From positions 186,001 through 250,000 of the forward strand of contig JAHDVF020000046.1 of NCBI GenBank assembly GCA_022606425.2: a stretch of DNA of 64,000 nucleotides. Direction: 5' to 3'. Position numbers and translations under genes: made by a program. The first letter of the stretch is position 1; each line of letters opens with the position of its first letter. The notes beneath the pieces are model-generated. The model saw nothing but the letters and a program-made list of their open reading frames with translations. It was not told where the DNA came from and ran no database searches. This document shows, one piece after another, positions 40,885 to 52,000 of the stretch. This DNA is from Lepidostoma basale (taxonomy: Eukaryota; Arthropoda; Insecta; Trichoptera; Lepidostomatidae).

Positions 40885-41118
40885 GTAGCATATATGCATC
40901 TTCCAAAAATTTGTCAGACGAGGTGGTCGTAAGAAGGGCAGAATGGGGAATGTTGTATTACATAAAGCGTGCTCTTAACCCAACCAATGACAGGTCATAA
41001 GTCCTGTAAACGCCTCGACCACCATATTCTGTTTCCAATTTGCGTCTTCGGTATTATTTTTAAGGATTAATTGTATCTCTCTATTGAGATACAATTAATC
41101 CTTGTATCTCAATAGAGA
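40885..41118 (-). mobile_element. M1 MITE-like element, copy 5 (partial)
   Basis: atgcatcttccaaaaatttg, agaatggggaatgttgtatt, aaagcgtgctcttaacccaa, tcataagtcctgtaaacgcc; ends in an inverted pair ggattaattgtatctc / gagatacaattaatcc at 41066-41103. Confidence 0.8.
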
Positions 41119-41160
41119 GAAATCCAGTATTCGTCTACAAGTATTTGTATACATTCAAAA
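41119..41160 (+). repeat. Third copy of the M1-flank repeat
   Basis: gaaatccagtattcgtctac then aagtatttgtatacattcaa, as at 19279 and 19796, again touching the same end of M1. Confidence 0.75.
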
Positions 41161-41844
41161 TGTTGTTAAATAAAAACTTTACCATTGAAATGTGATTTTT
41201 GACGTATGAAATAATAATAAAAATTATTCCTATATGTAGACTTCGTGAATAACATTTGTAAGATCAAAAATATATTAATTTATATTAAAAACAACCACCC
41301 TACAGCACGCTCAAGAGAAATGCAGTCTGATCTGAATTTCCGCTTATACAGAGCAAAAGGCAATAAATCCAAAATTACCCCACATTATCTGAATTAGGAA
41401 CGAAATAATCTGTCACTAAGCCACCACCCGATAAATCACTTAACCCTCGAGTCACGTAGCGAGATTAAAAGACCACGTGACTGTTGCGCTAACGCATCAT
41501 CAAGAAAAATGGGTTAAACTTTTTTTCCCGAATCTTTTCTGGACACACGCGGAGATTTTGCGCATTTGCAATTGCGTGTGGCTAAGACTGTGGTTATTTA
41601 TTATAGTGTCGGAAACAGACAAAAACCTTACTAGCGTTATAAATCTACGTAGAATCTAGAACGTTCGTTTGATCTTTATAAATTTACCCCCCATTTAAAT
41701 CTTAGTATAGAAGTACTTATTTGTTTAAATTATTTAGGACAAAATGTAAACACATAGAAACGTAAGTACCTACATTTTTATTTACAATGCAGCCAATTTC
41801 AACCCAACACTACGGATTGTTGGGTCTTGATTACATAGTCTTCA
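41161..41844. other. No gene seen
   Basis: 41300-41395 and 41480-41660 have short open frames (60 codons at most) without recognisable similarity. Confidence 0.4.
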
Positions 41845-42447
41845 TATCTTATTCTTCTTCTTCTTTGCCAGCCTTCTTCCCTCCACTGCTGGATATAGGC
41901 CTCTTCCAATTTCCTCCACTCGTCTCTATCCTGCCCCCTTTGTATTCAAGATTTTTCCAACCCTTTTGACAATATCATCGGTCCATCTCATAGGTGGCCT
42001 TCCGACACTTCGCATATTTGCCCATGGTCTCCAACTGAGTATCCTGGGTGCCCATCTGTTACCACCCTGTCTAACCAAGTGTCCAGCCCATTGCCATTTC
42101 AATTTTGCCACTCGGTCCATGACGTCAGCAACCCTGGTGCGGCGTCTGATTTCTTCATTCCTTATGCAGTCACGCAAGCTCACACCAAGTATCTGTCTTT
42201 CCATGGACCTCTGTGTACACTTGAGCCTGTGGACACTTTTTGCTGTAAGAGTTGTCGTCTCTAGTCCGTATGTCATCATGGGCAGTATACACATGTCACA
42301 GACCTTTCTTTTGAGACAAACCGGTATTTCATCATTTTCAAAGACATGTTTCAGTTTACCAAAGGCGGCCCCAACTCTTCGAGGTAGCTCTGCGGTTTGA
42401 TTCTCTTTTCCGAGTCTGATTTTATGACCAAGGAACACAGTGTTCAT
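41845..42447 (-). mobile_element. RTE-D LINE 3' end, long copy
   Basis: The minus-strand ORF of 173 codons reads MNTVFLGHKIRLGKENQTAELPRRVGAAFGKLKHVF, ETTTLTAKSVHRLKCTQRSMERQILGVSLRDCIRNEEIRRRTRVADVMDRVAKLKWQWAGHLVRQGGNRW, RSVGRPPMRWTDDIVKR. The end near 41850-41900 has ttcttcttcttctttgccag. Well preserved. Confidence 0.88.
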
Positions 42448-43519
42448 ATAAGTAATTCAAATCCTATGATTACCGATTAAGGCTTGGTAACGTTCTAGTA
42501 TTTGAAAAGGCCTATATTATATTCTTGAAGGTTTCGCTTGAGATTTCTTCTCCGGCCGCGATTGTTGTATTGGTTTATTGACGTGCTTAATTATAATAAT
42601 GATGGAAAAATTATGCCGCCGCGTTCATACCATTGAAATTCAGATTAAATTAATTTACTTTCACAGATTCGTATATGATGAACGATCTGAATTAACGATT
42701 TCAGTTAACCTTTCCCTTACGGTACTAAAATAAAAACATGCGTTCCGGTGTAGGGTAGTCAGTACGCGTTAAAAAATTAGCGATTTTAAATCGGAAAAAT
42801 AGGAACATTCATAGCTAATCCCCTTATATAATTATAACTGAAGTCTAAAATTATAATAATTGAGATTTGATTGCTAAAAACATTTAAAAAAACATCTGGC
42901 AACGCTCACGGAACGGGCATAGACCCGCTCTGGTTGCAAGCCCGAAAGCGATTGCCGCCGGCGCGGCGGGACGGCGAGAGTGAGAACATTGAGCTAGAAC
43001 ATATGCAAGAGTGAGATGCGAATATAGTGTCGCGTACTCAGCGCTACGAATTTTGTTTCCGATGTTCACAAAATACCTCCGATGTACCCGATGAATTCTG
43101 ATTATTATTAATATTATTTTTTTAATCAATGCGTAAATATATTATAGAGGAATACCTAAAATCTTTACCTTGTATTTATTGAATGTATAGAGATATTGAT
43201 GGTTATTAGAAGCAGCGTGTAGAAAATACCCATCGCAAGGAAGGGAGGGTTAAATTATTATGTATATAAATAAAAAAGACAATGTTCGTTGTTATGAGAC
43301 TGACAGACTCGATTAACACTAAACCGATTGGGACGAAATTTTCACTGTTTATTAATATTACTTAGGCGAAATTTTAAAAAACAAATTTGATACGAATCAA
43401 GTTATAATGCATATATATTAATCATAATCAAGTTATAATTCTTAGTGTGACAGATAAATAACTCTTTTAATGTCAGGAAGTTGCAGTATCTATTAGGTTG
43501 ATCTAATTTTGGTTGATGT
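42448..43519. other. Long spacer, no gene seen
   Basis: AT-rich except for a GC-rich block at 42895-43010 (ccgccggcgcggcgggacgg) covered by an unrecognised 81-codon minus-strand ORF. That block could be a promoter or a repeat; nothing decides it. Confidence 0.4.
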
Positions 43520-43915
43520 CAGTATTTAATGCGTTCGCCCCATCATGACGTATGGAATAGATGTCAGAGCCGATACTAATAGAACTAAGAACCTTCTTAG
43601 AGTAGCAGATATGCGAACCCTATGCTTCATCGCAGGCAAAACCCTCGGAGATCGGATCAGAAATGAAACGATAAGGTCTTTCTGTGGTGTTGACGACATA
43701 GTAAGATGGGGAAGAAGCAGAAGGCGCTTTTGGAGAGACCACGTGGACCGCATGGAGAATACAAGAATTTCAAAAATTGTTAAAGATGAAAACCCAAGCA
43801 GTAAGAGATTACCGGGAAGGCCGCCAAAGAGATGGAGAGATGGCTGGACATCATCATCCCAGGACAGCCCACCGTCACAAACAGGTCATACGACCTAAAT
43901 ATTGACCTAAACAGG
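43520..43915 (+). mobile_element. RTE-B LINE 3' end, best preserved
   Basis: MTYGIDVRADTNRTKNLLRVADMRTLCFIAGKTLGDRIRNETIRSFCGVDDIVRWGRSRRRFWRDHVDRMENTRISKIVKDENPSSKRLPGRPPKRWRDGWTSS; open for 117 codons. It ends in a duplicated aacaggtcat.cgaccta without a GAA tail. Confidence 0.9.
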
Positions 43916-44039
43916 TCATATGACCTAATTGTGTATTATGTGATTCACCAAAAGCTCCAATAAAATTCCTTAGTTTCTTCCTTTCAATAATTGCTAGCTT
44001 ATTAATGATTGTGGTTTTAATTTTGTAAAACTCCTTTAA

Positions 44040-44245
44040 TAACTAAGCATCACGCCGTTTCCCCGGAGGGATAGACGGAGAGGATGGACCGCCAAACTGT
44101 TATATTCTTACATAACTCTCGCGCCTCTTCTACATTCACACACCGTGACATCGATTGTTCCTACTTCGAACATTACCGCCTTTCAGTATTTGATTAATTT
44201 GGTCATACCTTGGCCTTCCTCGACTCCTTTTTCACAGATATCAGA
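44040..44245 (-). mobile_element. RTE-A terminal fragment, divergent subfamily
   Basis: ctaagcatcacgccgtttcc, ccggagggatagacggagag, then acatcgattgttcctacttc and catt.ccgcctttcagtatt. Confidence 0.75.
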
Positions 44246-44842
44246 TCTATTAAAAGAATAACATTATAAAATGGAGCGTTTTGTACAGCGCCCTTGAGAT
44301 GTTTATTTCTTAAAAATGGCGCTCTATAAATCATCCAAATAATTATTATTTATTTCATCCTAAGAAAATCTGTATAGTTATAATATTGTGCATCTGAGAC
44401 TTGTATGCCGTTCGAATTTACGTAGGTATTTTCTTATTGAGTGCAAGAAAACTTGGTAACCCTAGGCGAGGGAAATTCAAATTGGCGGCAAATGTCGCCA
44501 AAGGGGTGAGCCATTGTTAGTGGATGATTTACAAGATGGGGAGCATTCTAATTATTCTAAGTTAAGATGAGAAAAGTTGTTTCCACGTCCCGCCGGGAAT
44601 AGCCGCGATGTCTTCTTCTAAACGTGCCCGGGGAGTTATTACGCAATTAACAAAGCAGGTGCCTCTGTTTATTACAGATTTAAGCAACGAATACAAGCAC
44701 TGCCCTCCCACGTGGTTTGTGGTCGGTGGGAAACGACACTTTAAAATCGATTAAATTTATTACCGCAATAATGAATCGAGAAAATTAATCGAAATTTTAA
44801 ATTTATGCAACCGATTTATTGTGAGAAATCTTTACATATATA
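44246..44842. other. Spacer with a 48-codon ORF
   Basis: 44608-44754 (plus) is an open frame from ATG (context ccgcgATGt, after an in-frame TAG) to TAA: MSSSKRARGVITQLTKQVPL, then CPPTWFVVGGKRHFKID. It is non-repetitive but unrecognised. The GC-rich surround (44585-44740) stands out from the AT-rich flanks. Confidence 0.3.
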
Positions 44843-45865
44843 ACTAACTAACTAACTAACTAACCATCACGCCGTCTCCCCGAAGGGATAGGTAGAAAAA
44901 ATGGACTGCCACACTTTTTTTTCCTGACAAATTTCTCTCGATTCCTCAACATTCATACATCGTGTCATGCACGCGCGTCGGTTTACATCGTTAACATATT
45001 ATTTTTTTACCATTCTTTCTTGGTTCATTCTTTCCATATGTCCAAACCACCTTAATGATCCTTTCATTATTTTGGTCATAACACCATCATTCGCACCACA
45101 TTCACTTCTTATATTTTCATTCGACACTCTATCATACACAGAGTATCTACGCATTCATCTACGAGATCTCATTTCTACTGCATTTATTCTACTTTACTGC
45201 CATGGAACTGCCATGCTTCGCTTTCATACATAAGGGTTAGTAGAAGAACACTATTGTGCACTGCCATTCTAGCTTTTATGACGTTTGCGATGACAACTTT
45301 AAGTGCACCATTCACTTTGTTGCCTGCCCCAACCGTTCTTTCAATATCCCTCTCCACTCCCCCATCTCTTGTAAACATACTACCTAAATACACGAACTCA
45401 TCTACTTGCTCCAAATTTTCACCATTCACGCTAATGTTGCAGACTGTCATGATTTCTTCTTGTTCAAAAATCATTACCTTGGACTAAAACATTCCTCATC
45501 AGATCATTTCGCATGCATGCCTCATATCCTACTATTCACCAGGACTTGTAGTTCATGCTCGTTGTCTGCAAGTAGGACAGCGTCATCCGCATACAAGAGA
45601 CAGCTTATAGACACTCCGCTCATTTTGGCACCTACATCCAACCCTTTCAGAACATTGTCCATATACAGATGAAATAACCACGGGGATATTACGCAACCCT
45701 GTTTGATACCTTTATTGATATCAAACCAGGCTGTAAGATCTCCATTTACTCTGACACTAGCAGTGCTTTCCGTGTATAACGACTGAATTGACGTGATCAG
45801 TTTTGTACTTATTTCATATTCAGACAATATTTTCCACAACTTTACTCTACTAACGTAATACATAC
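44843..45865 (-). mobile_element. RTE-A LINE with reverse-transcriptase palm fragment
   Basis: The only RTE-A copy here reaching into the RT domain. The minus strand reads LWKILSEYEISTKLITSIQSLY, GIKQGCVISPWLFHLYMDNVLKGLD and LLYADDAVLLADNEHELQ (catalytic YADD near 45600). A break follows, then MIFEQEEIMTVCNISVNGENLEQVDEFVYLGSMFTRDGGVERDIERTVGAGNKVNGALKVVIA to the end with a tail of about five ctaa units at 44843-44866. Confidence 0.92.
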
Positions 45866-45929
45866 GAGTATATATGATGAATATATTCTCTATGAATTCT
45901 GCTAGTTGGTAATTATGGTTTTGAAACTA

Positions 45930-46335
45930 TTACATTGTCCAAACAAAGTGCCGAGAAACTACAAGTGATCCAAAGAGCCACGTTATGATAAGGTGTATAG
46001 GAATAAGCCTAAGAGACAGAGTCAGAAACGATACGGTGAGAGAAAAAACAAAGGTCACTGATATCATCCACCGGGTGGCGACTTTAAAATGGCAATGGGC
46101 AGGTCACGTAGCCAGAAGCTCAGATGAAAAGTGGATAAGATGACTGCTGACTTGGAAACCGTAGACGGCAAAGAGATGTGCAGCGCGACCGCAACTACGA
46201 TGGAAGGATGATCTGAACAGACACGTCGGAATAATCTGGATGCAGTCTGCACAGGACAGAGTGACATGGAAGCGAATGGAGGAGGCCTTTGTCCAGGAGG
46301 GCACGGGAATAGGCTGAGGAAGCAGAAGAAGAATG
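45930..46335 (+). mobile_element. RTE-D LINE 3' fragment
   Basis: VQRATLXXGVXISLRDRVRNDTVREKTKVTDIIHRVATLKWQWAGHVARSSDEKW, RPRWKDDLNRHVGIIW and RMEEAFVQEGTGIG-like; ends near gaggaagcagaagaagaat at 46316-46335. Stops present. Confidence 0.78.
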
Positions 46336-47284
46336 GAGGTCACCTCCAAAACATGTTGCGAAAGATTTTGGTTTATAAAAATATTTAATATATTATAATA
46401 AATAAAGTGGATAATTAACAGCGTTCCAAATTCTCATTTCAAATATGAAAGTGTTATAAAATCAAAATATTATGCAGCACGCGAAATATGCGGATCTTTA
46501 ATAATATTTTATACGTTCCAGACCAGTAGGCGAGTCTCCCGGTAGCAGGTGCATTGGCCTACTGGAAAATTGTTAATATCCCCCTCAAATGAATATTTTG
46601 ATAACATTATAAGAAAATCTGGCTGGAACTTTGGCGATTAAGCTACACCGAAAATGTAATTTAACGAATTTTTATGAAAGTCTTCTATCTAAAAAAAACA
46701 TCCATTTTAATACTGTTAGAGGCACCTCTAATTTTGCTCAAAATACAATTTAACGTCAGTGCCGCATGGACGGGGGTTGGGCCTAAAGATTGCATGAACA
46801 AAGCTGACGAAAAGGCGCTGCTACGTCATATAACAGCTTTGGGTAAACAGTAGGAGTCCTTTTATGCTATCTCTCTCCCTTGCTCTCAATAAAAAAAATG
46901 CCTTAAGTGTATAAGATGCCAACATTTTTAAGCTGGTTTCCCCCTTTGAGATATTATACATATTTTTCTATCGCTTACTATAATATGATATATTTTATTA
47001 GTGAAATCTTCTTCGTTTAATTCATAGTACATTGCTATAATTAACAGCTTAATTATAATATTTCATTTTAAGTGTAATTGATAAAAATAAAAAAGGCCCG
47101 AATAAACGCGGAACGAATGAAAAACCATTGTACGAAGGGTCTAACCACGGCAACGGTCTGAGACCAACGGGTTTACCAGAATATGGACGATTTACAGTGG
47201 AACCTTTATATTCATAATATTCTATATTAGTCACATATTTATTTATAACCATTTTCCCCATATATCCAAGAGTACTATTTTACG
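46336..47284. other. Long spacer, no gene seen
   Basis: 46515-46575 has a short hairpin (ccagtaggc..gcctactgg). A minus-strand 70-codon ORF at 47049-47261 is unrecognised. Otherwise AT-rich. Confidence 0.4.
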
Positions 47285-47465
47285 TTTCATTCTGAGTTTT
47301 ACGCCACAATCTGTAGTTGATGAAATTGCGAGTGTAAAAAGGTCGATGGGGTTGAACGTTGATAATGAGGATGTAGAGAAATTAGTTGTGGGATGAAAGG
47401 GAACTCATTACAGAATAACTGTTTGAGCTTTACAAAAAACAAATACCAAAAACAATGTGGGTGAT
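47285..47465 (+). pseudogene. Tigger/pogo-like transposase remnant
   Basis: In plus frames QSVVDEIASVKRSMGLNVDNEDVEKLV, then (after a frame change) ERELITE, stop, LFELYKKQ. This resembles the C-terminal part of pogo/Tigger-type DDE transposases, where 'V.EIV.L...LGL.VD.EDVEEL...H..ELT.EEL.EL' is typical. Two lesions in 60 codons: a dead relic. Assignment is by pattern only. Confidence 0.45.
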
Positions 47466-47885
47466 TAAACCTGGTTAGGAAAGATCAAATAAAAAACTAT
47501 GCCTAATTTTAAAGTCAATTAAAGGCTGTCTTATAAGTTCAAAGCGCTAAATGTGCCCAGCAATATGCATTAAATTAACCAAATTTATAATGTATCTAAA
47601 AGTAATCTTGCTGACTACTTCAGGAAAAATTAAAAAAACTGACAGCATTAGACAAGTTATTTATAAAATCCAATGCTACTAAATCAATGGCAAATCGGAC
47701 CCCCTGATCAAAATTGTGATTATCTCATATAAATATTGAAGGCAACTATTTTAAACAGTAATAAAATTCCTTCTCTTTCGACTTTATCACTACGTAGCTC
47801 TAATTAGTACTAAAAATATAAACTTTCAAACCGTTTTTTTTTTACAAACTAGAAAAGATTGTTTCTATATTTAACATACTTATTC
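47466..47885. other. No gene seen
   Basis: AT-rich spacer. Confidence 0.5.
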
Positions 47886-48045
47886 CTTATTTTTTTCACT
47901 ATTATGATCCTACGTAGGCAGCGTTGGTGATATCGCTCCAGGGCCTTTATATGTCTTCTGTATGGGGTCCATGTTTCCGAGGCTGACAACTGAGTGTTGG
48001 CAGGACAACTGACTTGTAAACAAGCACTTTGGTTTAAACAAGCAT
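47886..48045 (-). mobile_element. LINE-I, inverted 5' segment
   Basis: The minus strand reads CLNQSACLQVSCPANTQLSASETWTPYRRHIKALERYHQRCLRRI(I), the part of LINE-I that should lie just upstream of the plus-strand segment starting at 48046. The two are head to head, as in 5'-inverted retrotransposon insertions. Confidence 0.75.
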
Positions 48046-48560
48046 GGACAAATGACAGCATTCTTGCTGAGGTCAATATGACATGTACTCGTATTGAGGC
48101 TGCCATTATCCAAAAAAACAACTGCGCTGGGCTGGTCACGTCGTCAGAATGCCTGACGCAAGACTCCCAAGAAAGATTATGTACTCTCAGCTTACCCAAG
48201 GAAAACGCTCACACGGTGGCCAGAGGAAGCACTTTAAAAACCTACAAAAGACTGGCATCGACTGTGATTGCTGGGAAAAGACTGTAGAGGACAGACCTAG
48301 GTGGATAACAGCAGTACATAAAGGCACACAAGACTCTGAAGCACAGCGCAGAGACGACGCCGCTGAGAGGAGGAGGAGGAGAAAGGAGAGACCACTGGGA
48401 GACGGTGACGGCTACACTACAGGCGCTTTCCCCTGCCCCAGATGCCCCAAAATATGTGGGTCCAGGATCGGGCTCTTCAGTCACATGCGGACCCACAACC
48501 GTGAAGGACAGTCTTCCTCGGACAAGAGGGACAGCCGATGATGATGATGATGATGACTTA
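48046..48560 (+). mobile_element. LINE-I 3' end with C2H2 zinc finger
   Basis: WTNDSILAEVNMT, RIEAAIIQK, GHVVRMPDARLPRKIMYSQLTQGKRSHGGQRKHFKNLQKT (frameshift near 48145), then a 130-codon frame ending in a C2H2 finger CPRCPKICGSRIGLFSHMRTH (C-x2-C-x12-H-x3-H, about 48433-48495). The stop is followed by tgatgatgatgatgatgac. Zinc fingers at this position are known in several LINE families. Confidence 0.8.
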
Positions 48561-48948
48561 TTCCTTATTAATTCGGCACTCAGGATCTAACTATTAACAA
48601 ATACAGAGGTTCCACCATATTTATTATTATTTCACCAATCGTCATAAGCCTCCCTCAAATAGATTTTTTAAATTGCATAATGTGATGAATTAATCAATTT
48701 TTATTTTTATTCGTTCACAAAATAAAGCTGATTTGTGTATATTAATTACATCAAAATTGAATTTTGGCCTGGTACTCTTCGGGCTCTATTTATTTGAATT
48801 CTGGGTAGGCACTTCATTTTTTGTACTTTATTCAGCAGTGTGGCCCATCTCTAAACTTGAAATATAAACATAACCTGCGTATGAGCAACTGTCACTTTTC
48901 TGTAATTGTGTTTCTTGCGATATTTTTTTTAACCGGCAAATCGTGAAA
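48561..48948 (+). promoter_or_regulatory. Region upstream of ANAPC7 start
   Basis: About 390 bases between the end of LINE-I and the APC7 ATG. This must contain the 5' UTR and at least part of the promoter if transcription starts nearby. I see no TATA box. A TTATTCAGCAG at about 48830 is a weak initiator-like match only. The upstream transposon sits within 400 bases of the start codon. Confidence 0.35.
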
Positions 48949-49017
48949 ATGGTGTGCCTTTATAAACAGGTGAAGGTAATGTACGAGCAAGAACTATATT
49001 CCAACTGCATAACACTG
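48949..49017 (+). CDS. ANAPC7: ANAPC7 exon 1 (start codon)
   Basis: 23 codons starting at an ATG in context gtgaaaATGg (A at -3, G at +4). It is the first in-frame ATG after an upstream TAA at 48871-48873. It ends with donor CTG|gtaaga, phase 0. The residues ELYSNC align with the LHSNV region at the start of animal APC7, and the phase matches exon 2. The exon is short and its similarity modest, so the start is slightly less certain than the rest of the gene. Confidence 0.8.
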
Positions 49018-52000
49018 GTAAGATTTCTTAATTGTCCCATCCGTCTTAATACATAAAATGCATAATATGTTAAAAAATTTGTCTCGCCATTGTAGACAAA
49101 TCTGTTTTTCTCGTATTCATTCATTTGTTTACCATTTTAATAAAGTAAACATTATAAAACATCAATAATAACACATAGTAATATTTTTTAATCCGTTATT
49201 TTATAGATTTCAGTACAATTTATATATTGCACATATTTTTTAAATTTTTCGTATTTCACAAAAACATCATGTTTGACAATAAGAAATTCGAACATTTAAC
49301 ACTTTGTACAAAATAGAAATTGATTGTTAAATTTTAAATCTGCGGTTTGCATTCACAATAACAATTTCTATACAAGTATTTATTTTAACATGACATATTG
49401 TTCTGAACTAACTAACTAACCATCACGCCGTCTCCCCGAAGGGGTAGGCAGAAAGAATGGACTGCCACACATTTCTTTCCTGACATATTTCTCTCGATTA
49501 CTCAAAATTCATACATCGTGTCATGCACGCGCGTCGATTTCTCTGACTCCTCACATGACCGACATTCATTATATGACTCGGTCTTCCTCTATTTCTGGTT
49601 CCATTTACATCATTAACATATAATTTCTTTACCATTCTTTCTTCATTCATTCTTTCCATATGTCCAAACTATCATAATGATCCTTTCATTATTTTGTTAA
49701 TAACACCATCATTCGCACCACATTCACTTCTTATATTTTCATTTGACACTCTATCATACACAGAGTATCCACACATTTGTCTAAGAAATCTCATTTCTAC
49801 AGCATTTATTATACTTTCATCCTTATTTTGCCAGCTCCTTCAGTTTTTTCTCTTATTCGTTTTGGGGAGACACAACAATATCCAAAACATTGGTTGTAGG
49901 GCATAACAAATATCACAATAATAACATTTTTACTGCAAATTAAGCCAGATGTAAAATTTGGTTTGATATTTCTGCATTGTTAAACTATTTTACATTGGAC
50001 AATTATAAATTACAGGCTGCAGTTGTGGTGTCGATAGGAGAGAATAGCTCCAGCGAATACATCTCTCCGCAAGAGACGTTCCAGGTGTATTGGTACTATG
50101 CAGATTCCCTCTATCACCTCCAGCACTATCGGAAGGCGGAGTCTATATACAGAAAGTAAGCATGTGTTTCAATTTAATTTCTGTCTTTTAGAATTCAATT
50201 TTAAAATATTCATTTCAAACTAACTAACTAACTAACCATCACGCCGTCTCCCCGAAGGGGTAGGCAGAAAGAATGGACTGCCACACCTTTCTTTCCTGAC
50301 ATATTTCTCTCGCTTCCTCAACATTCATACATCGTGTCATGCACGCGCGTCGATTTCTCTGACTCCTCACATGGCCGACATTCAATATTTGATTTATTTG
50401 ATCGTGCCACGTTTTCCTCGGTCTTCCTCTATTTCTGGTTCCATTTACATCATTAACATATAATTTTTTTACCATTCTTTCTTCATTCATTCTTTCCATA
50501 TGTCCAAACCATCTTAATGATCCTTTCATTATTTTGTTCATGACACCATCATTCGCACCGCATTCACTTCTTATATTTTCATTCGACACTCTATCATACA
50601 CAGAATATCCACACATTCGTCTAAGAGATCTCATTTCTACTGCATTTATTCTACTTTCATCCTTCCTTTGCCAGTTCCATGCTTCGCTTCCATACATAAG
50701 GGTCGGTAGAAGAACACCATTGTGCACTGCCATTCTAGCTTTTTTGGATAGGTTTTTGTTTGCGATGACAACTTTAAGTGCACCATTCACTTTGTTGCCT
50801 GCTCCAACCCTTCTTTCAATATCCCTCTCCACTCTCCCATCTCTTGTAAACATACTACCTAAATACACAAACTCAACGACTTGCTCCAAGTTTTCACCAT
50901 TCACGCTAATGTTGCAGACTGTCGTGGTTTCTTCCTTTTCAAAAATCATTACCTTGGACTTATTAACATTCATCATCAGATCATTTCGCATGCATACCTC
51001 ATACATACAATTCACCAGGACTTTTTTTTTTTTTTTTATGTACACAACAGGTCGTTTCGACCCAATTACTGTATACATTTTTTTTATATTTTAGCTATTA
51101 TATTGATTCTTGTGACATGTGATAGGTAGCCAATCTATCGCCATTTTATTGTCACGTGAATTCTACACCAGACCAAAGACAGTGTGACAATCACGTGAAT
51201 CGAACCCAGGGCCTTCGGCATGGAAGTCAGAGATCGTAACCACTCTGCCACGAAGGTCGTCGTGTAGTTCATGCTCGTTGTCTGCAAGTAGGACAGCATC
51301 ATCCGCATACAAGAGACAGCTTACTGACACTCCGCTCATTTTGGCACCTACATCCAACCCTTTCAGCTCTCTCATATAATTACAATATTCATTTCACTAT
51401 TACCATTACCATAAAATATAATAAAGCTTCTAGAAAACAGAAGTTTTCATTTGAATTAAAGAAGAGCAAGAGAAAATACTACACTAATACTAACTATTAA
51501 CTAACAACTGTGAAAGTATTATTTGCAAATGATTCAATTGGCTTATCAAGGTTGTCAGGTGAAGGTGTTCATATATTTTTGGGCCGAGAGCAACACAAAA
51601 ACTTACTTCTTTAGTTTCGTAAGCACGGTGTAAAAATGTGCACAACCAGATCAACCTCAAATTTGTAAGCTGCGCCATTAATTTAGCTTTATCTCGACGT
51701 GCAAAAAATATTCCGAGTTGAGTCCATAGACATAGACCCTTAGTGGCTGGTTGTCCAGGGTTATTTTTTACGCTGTGTCCATTAACTACAAAAGAACAAC
51801 ACTTTTCTTTTACATTTAATGAAATCTTTTAATTCTAAATATGCATTTTTTATTAAAAATATATACAAATGTAGCATTGACTCACTCCCTCGCACTCTGT
51901 CTAAAACGTATGTAATCCTTTTATAAATCGTGGCTTCGATCCTTCGGATTCGTCACTTCTGGCTAGTGTAGCGAAAGCCGATACATCAGATTTTGGCAAC

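Noticed and set aside
48149..48541. Host C2H2 zinc-finger gene upstream of ANAPC7
   Set aside because: The frame continues a LINE C-terminus (GHVVRMPDARLP..GKRSHGGQRKHF) and ends in a microsatellite tail; the single finger is a LINE domain.
50534..51094. 186-codon plus-strand ORF in ANAPC7 intron 2
   Set aside because: Exact antisense of the RTE-A C-terminal ORF at 50213-50993; similar antisense ORFs occur over nearly every RTE-A copy.
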